Origin: an uncultured Pseudomonadota bacterium
Lineage (GTDB): Bacteria > Pseudomonadota > Gammaproteobacteria > Burkholderiales > SG8-39
Direction: 5' to 3'
Length of the DNA: 64,000 bases
NCBI GenBank assembly: GCA_903834835.1
Contig: CAILKO010000025.1
Location: 97,547 to 161,546, forward strand
Numbering within the stretch: the first letter of the stretch is position 1; the number at the start of each line of letters is the position of its first letter. Made by a program: the position numbers and the translations under genes. Below the pieces are notes generated by a model. The model saw only the letters and a list, made by a program, of their open reading frames with translations, made no database searches and was not told the origin of the DNA. Shown piece by piece: positions 49,066 through 60,640 of the stretch.

Positions 49066-49941
49066 TCAGCGCTTTTCTTCCGGAACTTCGGGCAGGGCGC
49101 GCAGATAGGCAATCATCGCGGCGAGGTCTTCGGGCGTGAGCTGCGAGAGCGTGTTGGTCACCACCTCGCCCATCGCTGCGGCAAGCACGTCTCCGTCGGG
49201 CGTCATGCCGGTAGTAAGCACTTCTCGCAGTTCCCCGTCGCCCCATTTCTTCAGGCGTACGGGCGTCAGGTTCGGTGCGTACTTGCCTTCGATTTCGGCC
49301 CCCCCGAAGCGGCGGGAAGCCTTGAGCGCCCCGAGAAAATTCCGCGGCGTATGGCATTCGGCGCAATGACCAAGCGCGCCGGCGAGGTAGGCCCCCCGGG
49401 CAACAGCCGTGCTTGCAGCGGGTGCGGCGGCAACCGGGCCAGGATTGAAGAACAGCCATTTCCAGACCGCGACCGGTGCACGGAAGCCGAATGGAAAACG
49501 CAGCTCATGCGCTTTGCTGGGCGTATCCGCGAGTTTCACGCTCCGCAGGTAGGCCCAGAGGTCGGCGATGTCGCCATCGGACATCGCGGTAAAGGAAGGG
49601 TAGGGAAAGGCCGGGAAGTAGTGCGCGCCGTCAGGCCGCTCGCCCAGGCGTATCGCCCGCCGGAAGTCATCCAGGCTCCACTTGCCGATGCCGGCCGCGG
49701 GATGTGGCGTGATGTTCGGACCGTAGAAGGTGCCGAAAGGCGTCTTCAACGCGCGCCCGCCGGCATAGGCCTCCGCGCCCTTGGCCTCGCTCGTGTGGCA
49801 ACCGACGCAGCCCGCCGCCTTGGAGATGTAAAGGCCCTTGCGCGCATCGCCCTGGGCCTGTGCGACGCCGCCAGCCAGCAGCAAAACCATCGCCGCAAAG
49901 AGGCAGCGGAGCGCTCGTAGATCGAAAATTGCCTTGAACAT
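49066..49941 (-). CDS. Diheme c-type cytochrome
   Basis: 291 residues from the ATG at 49941. Sec signal ending GGVAQA, then two cytochrome c domains: CVGCH at about 45, with a KGAEAYAGGRALKTPFGT stretch, and CAECH at about 195. The domain style resembles the cytochrome subunits of alcohol or sugar dehydrogenases (VGPNIT-type and TGM motifs). The partner dehydrogenase is not in the window. It sits upstream of the sigma factor gene on the same strand, separated by 105 bases. Confidence 0.9.
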   Translation of the reverse strand: MFKAIFDLRALRCLFAAMVLLLAGGVAQAQGDARKGLYISKAAGCVGCHTSEAKGAEAYAGGRALKTPFGTFYGPNITPHPAAGIGKWSLDDFRRAIRLGERPDGAHYFPAFPYPSFTAMSDGDIADLWAYLRSVKLADTPSKAHELRFPFGFRAPVAVWKWLFFNPGPVAAAPAASTAVARGAYLAGALGHCAECHTPRNFLGALKASRRFGGAEIEGKYAPNLTPVRLKKWGDGELREVLTTGMTPDGDVLAAAMGEVVTNTLSQLTPEDLAAMIAYLRALPEVPEEKR

Positions 49942-49987
49942 GTCGGTACCGGCCAGTGTAGGGAACACCGGCCGGATTTCAGCACAG

Positions 49988-50015
49988 ACGGCTGGCGTCG
50001 GGGCGCGCCAGCCGT
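49988..50015 (-). terminator. Hairpin after the cytochrome c' gene
   Basis: Ten-base perfect stem ACGGCTGGCG / CGCCAGCCGT with an 8-base loop, starting 7 bases after the stop. No T-run follows on the minus strand, so termination would be imperfect. Confidence 0.5.
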
Positions 50016-50021
50016 GTCAGG

Positions 50022-50486
50022 TCACTGCGCCGTACGGAAGGCGTCGTGGCAGACCTGGCAGGTCTTGCCGACCGCGCCGAATGCGCCCTTGACCGCGTTC
50101 TGGTCACCCGAACGCGCGGCGGAGGCGAGCTTGGTCACCTCGGTCTGGAACGAATCGCCGTCGGCCTTGAACTTGGCCGTGTCCTTGTAGATCTCGGGCT
50201 TGGCGCGCGTGTTGGTTGCCGTGGCCGTTGCCGGGTCAAAGCCATCCCAGGGCATCTGGGACAGGGCGACCAGGAAATCTGCATTGCGCTGCACGACCTG
50301 CGCGTCGTAGGGCACGCGGCCCTGCACCATCGCCCCGATGCCGCCGAAATACTTGCCGACCAGCGTCATGGCCGCCTTGCGCTGATTCACCTGCGCCGCA
50401 GGATTGGCCTGCTGCGCATAGGCCTGGATCGCGACCCCGCCGAAGAGGCCGAGCGCGACGGCTGCGCCAATAATCTTCTTTTTCAT
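50022..50486 (-). CDS. Cytochrome c' (c-prime)
   Basis: 154 residues. A signal peptide ends IQAYAQ, followed by a four-helix protein beginning VNQRKAAMTLVGKYFGGIGAM and the heme motif CQVCH close to the C-terminus, as in cytochromes c'. The five-coordinate heme of this family binds NO and CO. Roles include nitrosative-stress protection. GGAGAAAAAG precedes the ATG. It is encoded between the diheme cytochrome and the System II genes that attach its heme. Confidence 0.93.
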   Translation of the reverse strand: MKKKIIGAAVALGLFGGVAIQAYAQQANPAAQVNQRKAAMTLVGKYFGGIGAMVQGRVPYDAQVVQRNADFLVALSQMPWDGFDPATATATNTRAKPEIYKDTAKFKADGDSFQTEVTKLASAARSGDQNAVKGAFGAVGKTCQVCHDAFRTAQ

Positions 50487-50638
50487 CTGTCTTTTTCTCC
50501 GTGAAAAGGACCGGACTCCGCCGGAATCCCGCCATCGGGACTCGACGCGGCGAGCGGCCGTCTATGAGAACACCTCGCCGGCCAGTTTATTCCGTGATTC
50601 CCGGATTTCAGGATAAAGCGCTGTCCGGCCCCGGCCAG

Positions 50639-51775
50639 CTAGAGCTGGCCGTAACTGTGCAGCCCTGACAGGAACATGTTCACGCCAAGAAAGGCAAAGG
50701 CCGTGACCAGCAGACCGATGATCGCCCACCACGCCAGCATCGGCCCGCGCAGCCCCTTCACGAGACGCATATGCAGCCAGGCGGCATAGTTCAGCCAGAC
50801 GATCAGCGCCCAGGTCTCCTTCGGGTCCCACTGCCAGTAGCTGCCCCAGGCCTCTGCGGCCCACAGCGCGCCGAGGATCGTCGCCACGGTGAAGAATGCG
50901 AAGCCGACCGCGATCGAGCGGTACATGAGGTCCTCCAGCTCTTCGCGCCCGGGCAGTCTCGCTGCAAACGTCGGGCTTCCGGCCGACAGATAGGCCACGC
51001 CGACCATGGCAGAAAGCGCGAAGGCGCCATAGCCGATGAAGTTCGCGGGCACGTGGATTTTCATCCACCATGACTGCAGCGCCGGGACGAGCGGCTGGAT
51101 CTCGTGGGCACCCCGGTCGAAGGTGTACCAGAGGAGGAAGCCGATCGCCGCGCTGATGGCGAGCAGCACGAAACCACCCAGCGACTGCGCGTAACGTGAT
51201 TCATAGTAGAGATAGAGCAGCGCCGTGATGAGCGAGAACAGCACGAAGACTTCGTAGAGATTCGATACCGGGATATGGCCGATATCCGGCCCGATCAGAT
51301 AGGACTCGTACCAGCGCACGAGGAGACCCGTAAACCCCATGACGACCGCCGCCCAGGCAAGTCCGCGCCCGGCTGCGCAGGCGAAATCGGAGCGCGCGAA
51401 GAAGCCCGCCCAGTAGCTCGCCGTCGCCATGAAGAACAGTGCGCACATCCAGAGGATGGCCGACTGGCTCGATACCAGGTACTTCAGCAGAAACACCTGA
51501 TCGGCACGCGCGAGGTCCTGGTGATAGAGCGATATCGCCCAGAGCGCGACGAGCCCTGCGGCAACGACCAGATTGCGCAGGCCGCGCCAGTGCCATCCGA
51601 GGGTGCCGAACACAGGCACCGCAAGAAACAGCACACCCACCTCGTACACATCCATGAAGCCCGAATAGCGCTGCCATGCGTAGACCGCGCCGAGGGCGAG
51701 CATGCAGATGTACGCCCAGTCGAGCCATCGGCGGCGCGGTTCGAATCCCGCTGCCTGTTTTTGCGCCAGTTCCAT
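50639..51775 (-). CDS. ccsB: System II cytochrome c biogenesis protein CcsB (CcsA/ResC family)
   Basis: 378 residues, about eight membrane helices. The tryptophan-rich heme-handling signature is WGSYWQWDPKETWAL. Flanking histidines are in IPVSNLYEVFVL's preceding GHIP, in WWMKIHVPANFIGY and in the AAWLHMRL segment. With ResB it exports heme and ligates it to apocytochromes in the periplasm. It follows resB by 29 bases. Confidence 0.95.
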   Translation of the reverse strand: MELAQKQAAGFEPRRRWLDWAYICMLALGAVYAWQRYSGFMDVYEVGVLFLAVPVFGTLGWHWRGLRNLVVAAGLVALWAISLYHQDLARADQVFLLKYLVSSQSAILWMCALFFMATASYWAGFFARSDFACAAGRGLAWAAVVMGFTGLLVRWYESYLIGPDIGHIPVSNLYEVFVLFSLITALLYLYYESRYAQSLGGFVLLAISAAIGFLLWYTFDRGAHEIQPLVPALQSWWMKIHVPANFIGYGAFALSAMVGVAYLSAGSPTFAARLPGREELEDLMYRSIAVGFAFFTVATILGALWAAEAWGSYWQWDPKETWALIVWLNYAAWLHMRLVKGLRGPMLAWWAIIGLLVTAFAFLGVNMFLSGLHSYGQL

Positions 51776-51804
51776 GCTTTGCTCCGTTCGCCGGCCCGGG
51801 CCGG

Positions 51805-53829
51805 TCAGTGATCGAGCGCCGCCGCGAGCCCGGCGCGATGCCGCTCGAACTCGCGGTCGAAATCCATCGTCTTGCGATTGCAGGCGGCGCCGACCAGCAC
51901 CTCGCCGTCCGGCTTCACTCGCACCCAGATCCGGCGTTCGCGAATATAGATCATCGCAAACACGCCAATTATCAGCAGCGCGCAGCCGAGGTAAACGATG
52001 TTGCGACCCGGCGAACGGCTCACCTGAAACACGCTCGCCTTCACCTCATCGTACTCCCTGAGCGCGAGATAGACGGGAACGCCGTAGTGAAAGCTGTCGG
52101 AAACCGCGTTCAGGGCATCATCCACGAAGCGCGCACGCGAGGTGTCGGGCGCGAGCCTGGTCTGGCCGGCCGCGACGCGCGCCGTCTGCCAGGTTTCCCA
52201 GGTTGCACCCTGCAGCACGCGCAGCAGCACGCTGGCGGCCTGTTCGCGCTCGGCCTCCGGCACCGAGCGCTCGAGAAACTCGGCCATGGCGCGATAACCG
52301 CCGCGAGCGAAGGTCTCCAGCGTGCGCTCGGCGGAAACCGCCAGCTGCTCGCGCATCGTCGCGGACACCGACGGCCCGCTCGCCGCGCCCGCCGCAAAGG
52401 CCTTGGCAGCCCGGGCGCGCGCGCCCTCGTCCAGCAACGCGCGCCTCAGCGTCAGGAAGCCGTCGATGCCGCCGCCTTCGTCCATCGGGATGCGAAGGTA
52501 GCGAAAGGGATCGGAACCGCGTTCCCGCATGCCCGTGGCAAGCATCCAGCGACCATCGACCTCGACCGGCAGCATGTAGTTGTTGTATTCGCGCGCCTGG
52601 CCCGCGCCGTCGCGCAGCTTGTAGCTGTACGAGGGGCCGACGTTGCGCAGTTCGCGCTTGTCCTTTGACCCGGCGCTCGAGCCGAGCTGACCGCGCAGCC
52701 GGTCGAGCCAGGTGCGCGACCCTGAGGCCTCGGGCGCCGCGTCCGCGACATTCTCGATGTTGAAGGGCCGGAATCCGGTGAGTTCGAGGCGGTACTCGGC
52801 ACCGCCATAGGTCAGCGCAAAGGATTCGCCGATGCGACCGGAGAAATCGAGCGGCACCGAGCGCGGCGCAAGCAGGTGGTGCCCGGTGAGCCGCAACTGC
52901 GTGCCGCCGTCGTCGAAGCTCGCCTGATAGGTTGCGATGCCGCGATGTATCAGCGGTCTGTTCACTTCGATCGTGGTCTCGAAGGAGCGTCCGGTATCGC
53001 GATCGGTGACGATCACGTCGGAAGCAAACAGGCGCGGCTGCCCGGTCGAATAGTGCTCGATGTGGAATTTCTTCAGGGAGACCGTGAACGGCAGCTCCTG
53101 CACGAGCACGCGGTCCTTCACGTTCAGCACCGCGGTCGCGCTCGACTGGCCCTCGGGCAGAAACATGTTGCCGCGAAAGGACAGGTTGTCCGCCGCGAGA
53201 CGTCCTGATCCCGGCACTTCGGAGAGCAGCATGTTCGGGTCGACCGGCGTTTTGTCGCCGCGCCACAGCCTCGCCTGCAGCGGCAGGTTCGAATCGAGCA
53301 GCCCGCCGAAGCAGATCGCAATGATCGCCGCATGCGCAAAGAGGTACCCGAGCCGGTTCGCGCTGCCTGCCTTCGCCGCGATCACCGCCGTGCCCTCGTC
53401 CACACCGGCACGCAGTTTGTAACCCTGGGCGCGCAGATAGGCGGCGACGCGCGCCGACGCTGCCTCCTGCGCGAGCGTGGTGCGCAACGTGGCGCGATGG
53501 CCGAGGTTGCGCAGGGACTGCTCCCCCAGGCGCTCGCGAAAGTTCGTCATCTCACGCAGCATCACCGGCGCGTTGCGCCACAGACAGAGCGAGACCGACG
53601 CAACGAGAAAGGCGAGCACGGCGATGAACCAGGGCGCGTTGTAGACGGCGTACAGGCCGATCGCCTCGAAGGCGCGGAACCAGAACGGCCCGAACTGGTT
53701 CAGGTAGTTGGCGTAGGGCTCGCCCTGCTTGACCACGGTTCCGGCAACCGAAGCGATCGCGATCACGCTGAGCAGGCTCACTGCAAAGCGCATCGAACTG
53801 AGCAGGTCGATCCAGGGATTACGCGGCAT
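51805..53829 (-). CDS. resB: System II cytochrome c biogenesis protein ResB
   Basis: 674 residues. Helices at the N-terminus (about 12-32 and 65-90) and mid-protein (about 150-175), then a large periplasmic domain and a last helix near 610-630 (IVYLGCALLIIGVFAMIY). Family features include VAGTVVKQGEPYANYLNQFGPFW and GRSFETTIEVNRPL. It is the partner of CcsB. It follows cytochrome c4, separated by a hairpin. Confidence 0.94.
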   Translation of the reverse strand: MPRNPWIDLLSSMRFAVSLLSVIAIASVAGTVVKQGEPYANYLNQFGPFWFRAFEAIGLYAVYNAPWFIAVLAFLVASVSLCLWRNAPVMLREMTNFRERLGEQSLRNLGHRATLRTTLAQEAASARVAAYLRAQGYKLRAGVDEGTAVIAAKAGSANRLGYLFAHAAIIAICFGGLLDSNLPLQARLWRGDKTPVDPNMLLSEVPGSGRLAADNLSFRGNMFLPEGQSSATAVLNVKDRVLVQELPFTVSLKKFHIEHYSTGQPRLFASDVIVTDRDTGRSFETTIEVNRPLIHRGIATYQASFDDGGTQLRLTGHHLLAPRSVPLDFSGRIGESFALTYGGAEYRLELTGFRPFNIENVADAAPEASGSRTWLDRLRGQLGSSAGSKDKRELRNVGPSYSYKLRDGAGQAREYNNYMLPVEVDGRWMLATGMRERGSDPFRYLRIPMDEGGGIDGFLTLRRALLDEGARARAAKAFAAGAASGPSVSATMREQLAVSAERTLETFARGGYRAMAEFLERSVPEAEREQAASVLLRVLQGATWETWQTARVAAGQTRLAPDTSRARFVDDALNAVSDSFHYGVPVYLALREYDEVKASVFQVSRSPGRNIVYLGCALLIIGVFAMIYIRERRIWVRVKPDGEVLVGAACNRKTMDFDREFERHRAGLAAALDH

Positions 53830-53904
53830 GAGCGCTCAGGGAGTGCGCGCGGCTGTGAATGCCGTTACGAATCCAGCGGACCCGGTGTTCGGCGCGCCGG
53901 AACA

Positions 53905-53934
53905 ACAAAGGGGCGGCGCGCGCAGCCCCTTTGT
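53905..53934 (-). terminator. Hairpin between cytochrome c4 and resB
   Basis: Ten-base perfect stem ACAAAGGGGC / GCCCCTTTGT with a 10-base loop, followed on the minus strand by TGTTCC. The T-run is weak, so it may be an attenuator or partial terminator. Confidence 0.55.
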
Positions 53935-53948
53935 CGGCGCATGAACAA

Positions 53949-54602
53949 TCATTTCGAACGCAGCCCGGCCGCGTATTCGGCGACCGCCCGCATTTCGGCA
54001 TCGGTCATGCGTTGCGCGACGCCGCGCATCATGCCGTTCTGGTCGTTCGCGCGCGTGCCCGCACGGAAGGCTTTCAGCTGCGCTTCGATGTACTCGGCAT
54101 GCTGACCCGAGAGACGCGGGTAGAAGGCCGGCATGCCGGCGCCGCTCGGACCATGGCAACCGGCGCAGGCCGGCACGCCGGTCTGGGAGTTGCCGCCACG
54201 CCAGATCGCCTGACCCTTGGCCGCGAGATCCTTGTCACGCGCCACAGCGGGTTGCAGCTTCTGCTCGGCAAAGTAGGCGGCAAGGCTTTTCATATCGGCG
54301 TCGCTCAGGTTGGCCACCATGCCGCTCATCACCGCGTTCTCCCGCAATGCCTTCTTGCCTTCGGCGGACTTGAAGTTCGTGAACTGCTTGTGCAGGTACT
54401 CCGCGAACTGGCCGGCGAGTTTCGGATTGGTGGAAATCGTGCTGTTGCCGTCGGCGGCATGACAGGCCGCGCAGAGTTGCGTCGCGATCTGCTGGCCGCG
54501 TGCGGTATCCGGTTTGGCGGCAGCTTTGGCAGCCGGTTCGGCGGCATGACCCGTCACGGCGAAGAGTGCGACGGCGGCGGAAAGCGCCAGTACTCGGAAC
54601 AT
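53949..54602 (-). CDS. Cytochrome c4 (diheme)
   Basis: 217 residues. The signal peptide ends VTGHAAEPA, followed by two similar domains with CAACH (about residue 43) and CAGCH (about 140), each followed by the axial methionine region (SGMVANLSDADMKSLAAYF; RGVAQRMTDAEMRAVAEYAAG). It carries electrons to terminal oxidases. It is the first gene upstream of resB-ccsB. Confidence 0.94.
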   Translation of the reverse strand: MFRVLALSAAVALFAVTGHAAEPAAKAAAKPDTARGQQIATQLCAACHAADGNSTISTNPKLAGQFAEYLHKQFTNFKSAEGKKALRENAVMSGMVANLSDADMKSLAAYFAEQKLQPAVARDKDLAAKGQAIWRGGNSQTGVPACAGCHGPSGAGMPAFYPRLSGQHAEYIEAQLKAFRAGTRANDQNGMMRGVAQRMTDAEMRAVAEYAAGLRSK

Positions 54603-54720
54603 GCGGAACTCCCCTGATGCGGTTCAAGAGGCGCGATTTTATTAGAATCCGCCGCCCGATTCGGCCGCCCGGCCGGATTTCTCCCGAAACAAGGCGGCCC
54701 TTTGCGTTTAACCTCAAGAT

Positions 54721-55362
54721 ATGTCCCTGTTTGATCAGGCGGAGTTTCTGGCCTCGGCCGGCAAGGAATCGGAATTTCCGACCGAGCCGCTGCCCGAGAT
54801 CGCGATCGCGGGTCGCTCCAACGTCGGCAAGTCGAGCGCATTGAATTCCCTCGCCGGACGCAGGCGCCTTGCCTTCGTGAGCAAGACGCCCGGGCGCACC
54901 CAGACCATCAATTTCTTCGGTCTGGGCATTGCAGAGCGTCGCGCGGCCTATCTGGTCGACCTGCCCGGCTACGGCTATGCCAAGGTACCGCTCGCGCTGC
55001 GCCGCACCTGGGACGTGCTCGCGGGCGGCTATCTGGCGCGACGCGAAGCGCTCTACGGGCTCGTGCTCATCATGGACGTGCGACGTCCCTTCACCGACGT
55101 GGACCTCGGCATGCTGAAGTTCCTGAACGAGCGGGAGCGGCCGGCGGACAAGTTTCTCGTGCTGCTCTCGAAGGCCGACAAACTCTCGCGCAACGCCCGG
55201 CTTGCGACGCTTGCCGATGTGAAGCGCCGCCTGTCGGCCATTCCGGGCGGGGGCGAGGCGATGCTTTTTTCCAGCCTGTCCAAAGAGGGTGTGGTCGAGA
55301 CGCGCGAATTGCTCGAGTCCTGGATAGCGCTGGCACAAAAAACCCCCGGTCGGGGGAATTAG
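54721..55362 (+). CDS. engB: EngB (YihA) ribosome-biogenesis GTPase
   Basis: 213 residues. GTPase motifs in order: G1 GRSNVGKSSALNSLAG, G2 TPGRTQTINFF, G3 DLPGYGYAKV, G4 LSKADKLS, with SSLSKEGV near the end. It is needed for 50S subunit assembly. It is divergent from cytochrome c4 (118 bases). Its TAG stop lies inside the first of four hairpins. Confidence 0.95.
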   Translation: MSLFDQAEFLASAGKESEFPTEPLPEIAIAGRSNVGKSSALNSLAGRRRLAFVSKTPGRTQTINFFGLGIAERRAAYLVDLPGYGYAKVPLALRRTWDVLAGGYLARREALYGLVLIMDVRRPFTDVDLGMLKFLNERERPADKFLVLLSKADKLSRNARLATLADVKRRLSAIPGGGEAMLFSSLSKEGVVETRELLESWIALAQKTPGRGN

Positions 55363-55436
55363 ACCGGGGGCCAAATGCCTCGACTGGATCGAGGCACCCG
55401 CTCAGGGGGGAGGAGCGGGTGACGGCTTGCACCGTC
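55343..55436. other. Four consecutive hairpins after engB
   Basis: Stems: CCCCCGGTC/GACCGGGGG (55343-55370); TGCCTCGA/TCGAGGCA (55376-55396); ACCCGCTC/GAGCGGGT (55396-55420); GACGG/CCGTC (55421-55436). The A-run before the first stem (55337-55342) makes it an intrinsic terminator on the minus strand only. The row may be a structured RNA, a bidirectional terminator or the hemB leader. The rest of the 235-base gap up to hemB is AT-rich with no gene seen. Confidence 0.7.
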
Positions 55437-55513
55437 GGCTCCGTTTTACCGCAAAAGCGTGTCGGAAGTTCATGCAATTTTCTCAGGCATGGAATAAAAA
55501 CTTTTAAAATTGA

Positions 55514-58424
<2,911 letters not shown>

Positions 58425-58428
<4 letters not shown>

Positions 58429-58571
58429 GTGCACGCGCCCGCGACCCAGTCGAGATCACCCCCAAGGCCGTGCTCGGCGAGCGCAAGCGCGAGGTGCTCG
58501 GGACTTGCGTGGTCCGGCAGCGTCGTGATCACGACGAGCATGCGAACTGCTGTGGGCGCTGACTCTGTCAT
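58425..58571 (-). pseudogene. cutA: Internally deleted cutA remnant
   Basis: 48 codons. Residues 11-36 (MLVVITTLPDHASPEHLALA, then LAEHGL) match the N-terminus of CutA, a trimeric divalent-ion tolerance protein of about 105 residues. Residues 37-46 (GGDLDWVAGA) match its extreme C-terminus. The roughly 60 residues between, including the conserved CVN and YRWQG parts, are missing without a frameshift. A good GGGGAG ribosome site and ATGA overlaps with both neighbours are kept, so the frame may survive only to couple dsbD translation. An unrelated small protein is possible. Confidence 0.6.
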
Positions 58572-59422
58572 CGTGCTCCCCGTCCTGATGCCGGGTCCGG
58601 CGTAAGCTCGCGCAGGCCATCACCCACGCTAGGGTAGCGCAGCCGGTAACCAAGCACTTCCTTCAGACGGCGGTTTACCAGGCGGCGCGATTCGCTCATG
58701 AAGGAGAGCGAGGCGGCAGGTATTCTAGCGGCCGCTTCGGAACGGGCGATGCGCGGCGGACGTGCATAGCCCAGCGCATCGGCAAGCAGGTCGTACCAGG
58801 CGGCCATTTTCAAGTCGCTGTCGTCGCTCGCGTTGTAGATCCCGGGGGGTGCATCGTCTTCCAGCGCGCGCAGGCAGATGCGCGCGAGATCCTCGGCATG
58901 GATGTGGTTGGTATGGACGTCATCCGCATCGCGCAGCACGGGCGTGCCGGCACGCAATCGCTGAGTCGGCAGGCGATCTGACGCGTAGATGCCCGGCACG
59001 CGCAGGATCACGAGCGCCACACCGCGCGCGGCACACCAGGCGCCGATCTGCTGCTCCGCGTCCAGACGACGGCAGCCGCGCGCCGTCCCGGGCTGCGGCC
59101 TGCGGGTTTCGTCCACCCAGGCCCCTTCGCAGTCTCCATAGACACCGCTCGTGCTCGCATAGACGAAGCGCCCGGGCAGCGCTCCGCCCGCTTCGAGCGC
59201 CGCAAGCAGGTGCGTGCTGCGCGTATCCACGCTGCCCGCATCGGGCGGCGGCGCGAGATGCAGCACGCAGTCCGCCCAACCAGCGATGCCGCCCAGCGTC
59301 TCCGGCCGATCGAGATCCTCGCCGCTCTGCCGTCCGAGCGGGCGGAATTCGACGTCGCCGGCAAGCAGCGCGCTTGCGCGACGGCCAATGTCGCCGTAGC
59401 CTGCGATCAGCACGCGTTTCAT
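58568..59422 (-). CDS. NAD-dependent epimerase/dehydratase-like protein (YeeZ-like)
   Basis: 284 residues from the ATG at 59422 (MKRVLIAGYGDIGRRASALL). Extended SDR fold with GYGDIG at the cofactor loop, VLHLAPPP, FVYASTSGVYGDCEG and IYNASDDSDLKMAAWYD. The catalytic YxxxK motif is not evident, as in YeeZ-like relatives, so catalysis is uncertain. It is upstream of the cutA remnant and dsbD, with ATGA overlap. Confidence 0.85.
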   Translation of the reverse strand: MKRVLIAGYGDIGRRASALLAGDVEFRPLGRQSGEDLDRPETLGGIAGWADCVLHLAPPPDAGSVDTRSTHLLAALEAGGALPGRFVYASTSGVYGDCEGAWVDETRRPQPGTARGCRRLDAEQQIGAWCAARGVALVILRVPGIYASDRLPTQRLRAGTPVLRDADDVHTNHIHAEDLARICLRALEDDAPPGIYNASDDSDLKMAAWYDLLADALGYARPPRIARSEAAARIPAASLSFMSESRRLVNRRLKEVLGYRLRYPSVGDGLRELTPDPASGRGAR

Positions 59423-59498
59423 GCGCGTGATTCTAATGAGGCGGCCCGCGATACCTGCAGGTATCGCGACACGGGCGCCGGATAAATCAGGAGAAGTC

Positions 59499-60539
59499 AT
59501 GGCAATGCGTTACAAGCTGCTCGGCCGCAGCGGTCTGCGGGTGTCGGAAATCTGCCTCGGCGCGATGGGCTTCGGCGAGGATCTGGGCTGGGGGTCGGGC
59601 AAGGAGGACAGCCGCAAGGCCTTCGACGCCTTCGTCGAAGCGGGCGGCAACTTCATCGACACCGCCAACATCTATACCAACGGCACCAGCGAGAAGATGC
59701 TGGGCGAATTCATGGCCGGCACGCGCGATCGCCATGTGCTCGCCACCAAGTTCACGATCGCGCACGACAAGGGCGATCCGAACGCAAGCGGCAACCATCG
59801 CAAGAACATCATGCAGTCGGTGGAGGCGAGCCTCAAGCGCCTGAACACCGACTACATCGATCTCTACTGGATGCACGTCTGGGATGCGATGACACCGGAA
59901 GAGGAGACCATGCGCGCGCTGGACGACCTCGTGCGCAGCGGCAAGGTGCTCTATGTCGGGGTGTCGGACACGCCCGCCTGGGTGGTGGCACGCTCCAACA
60001 CGATTGCTGAATTGCGCGGCTGGACGAGCTTCACCGGCCTGCAGGTGGAGTACAGCCTGATCCAGCGCACGCCGGAGCGCGACCTGCTGCCGATGGCGCG
60101 CGCACTCGATCTCGCGGTCACCCCCTGGGCGCCGCTTGGCATGGGCGTGCTGACCGGAAAATTCAACCGCGGCGAGGATGCCAAGTCGCAGACCCGGCGT
60201 CCGCTCGCGAGCAACCGCTTGAACGAACGCACGCGCGCGATCGCACGCGAGGTCGAGGTCGTGGCAAACGAATGCGGCCGCTCGAGCGCCCAGGTGGCGA
60301 TCAACTGGGTGCGCCAGCAGCCCGGCGTGGTGCTGCCGATCGTCGGCGCGCGCACCGGCGATCAGTGCCGCGACAGTCTGGCCTGCCTGGAGTTTTCGCT
60401 GAACGACGATCAGATGAAGCGCCTGAACGAGGTCAGCGCGATCGAAATGGGCTTCCCCTACGATTTCTACCGCGACCGCGGACGCTGGCTCGCGCTCGGC
60501 GACAAGGGCGATCTGATCGACAACCACCGCGCGCGCTAG
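59499..60539 (+). CDS. Aldo/keto reductase
   Basis: 346 residues, TIM-barrel NADPH-dependent reductase. Catalytic tetrad positions are Asp and Tyr in DTANIYTNG, Lys in ATKFT and His in WMHVWD. The cofactor stretch PLGMGVLTGK and the C-terminal IVGARTGDQ are typical. The size and the YTNG loop fit the AKR11/12-like group (YghZ/Tas-like). Substrate unknown. AGGAGAAG precedes the ATG at 59499. It is convergent with livF, with palindrome D between. Confidence 0.92.
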   Translation: MAMRYKLLGRSGLRVSEICLGAMGFGEDLGWGSGKEDSRKAFDAFVEAGGNFIDTANIYTNGTSEKMLGEFMAGTRDRHVLATKFTIAHDKGDPNASGNHRKNIMQSVEASLKRLNTDYIDLYWMHVWDAMTPEEETMRALDDLVRSGKVLYVGVSDTPAWVVARSNTIAELRGWTSFTGLQVEYSLIQRTPERDLLPMARALDLAVTPWAPLGMGVLTGKFNRGEDAKSQTRRPLASNRLNERTRAIAREVEVVANECGRSSAQVAINWVRQQPGVVLPIVGARTGDQCRDSLACLEFSLNDDQMKRLNEVSAIEMGFPYDFYRDRGRWLALGDKGDLIDNHRAR

Positions 60540-60610
60540 CAAGCACCGACGCGGGCAGCAGCGCGGGCATGGGGCGGACGATGCAGGTCGGCCCAGGGGA
60601 ACTGGCGTCG

Positions 60611-60640
60611 CACAATAGTAACATTTATGTTACTATTGTG
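60611..60640. repeat. Dispersed palindrome, copy D (14-base perfect arms)
   Basis: Arms CACAATAGTAACAT and ATGTTACTATTGTG around TT, the longest perfect copy. It lies between the convergent aldo/keto reductase and livF. The livF TAG stop lies inside the right arm, followed in frame by TAA. Confidence 0.88.

Noticed and set aside
51730..51760. GGTTCGAATCCCGC, resembling a tRNA T-arm
   Set aside because: It lies inside the ccsB N-terminal codons (FEPRRRW); no acceptor, D or anticodon stems surround it.
55337..55370. First hairpin as the engB terminator
   Set aside because: The homopolymer run is A before the stem on the plus strand, so it would work as an intrinsic terminator only for minus-strand transcription.
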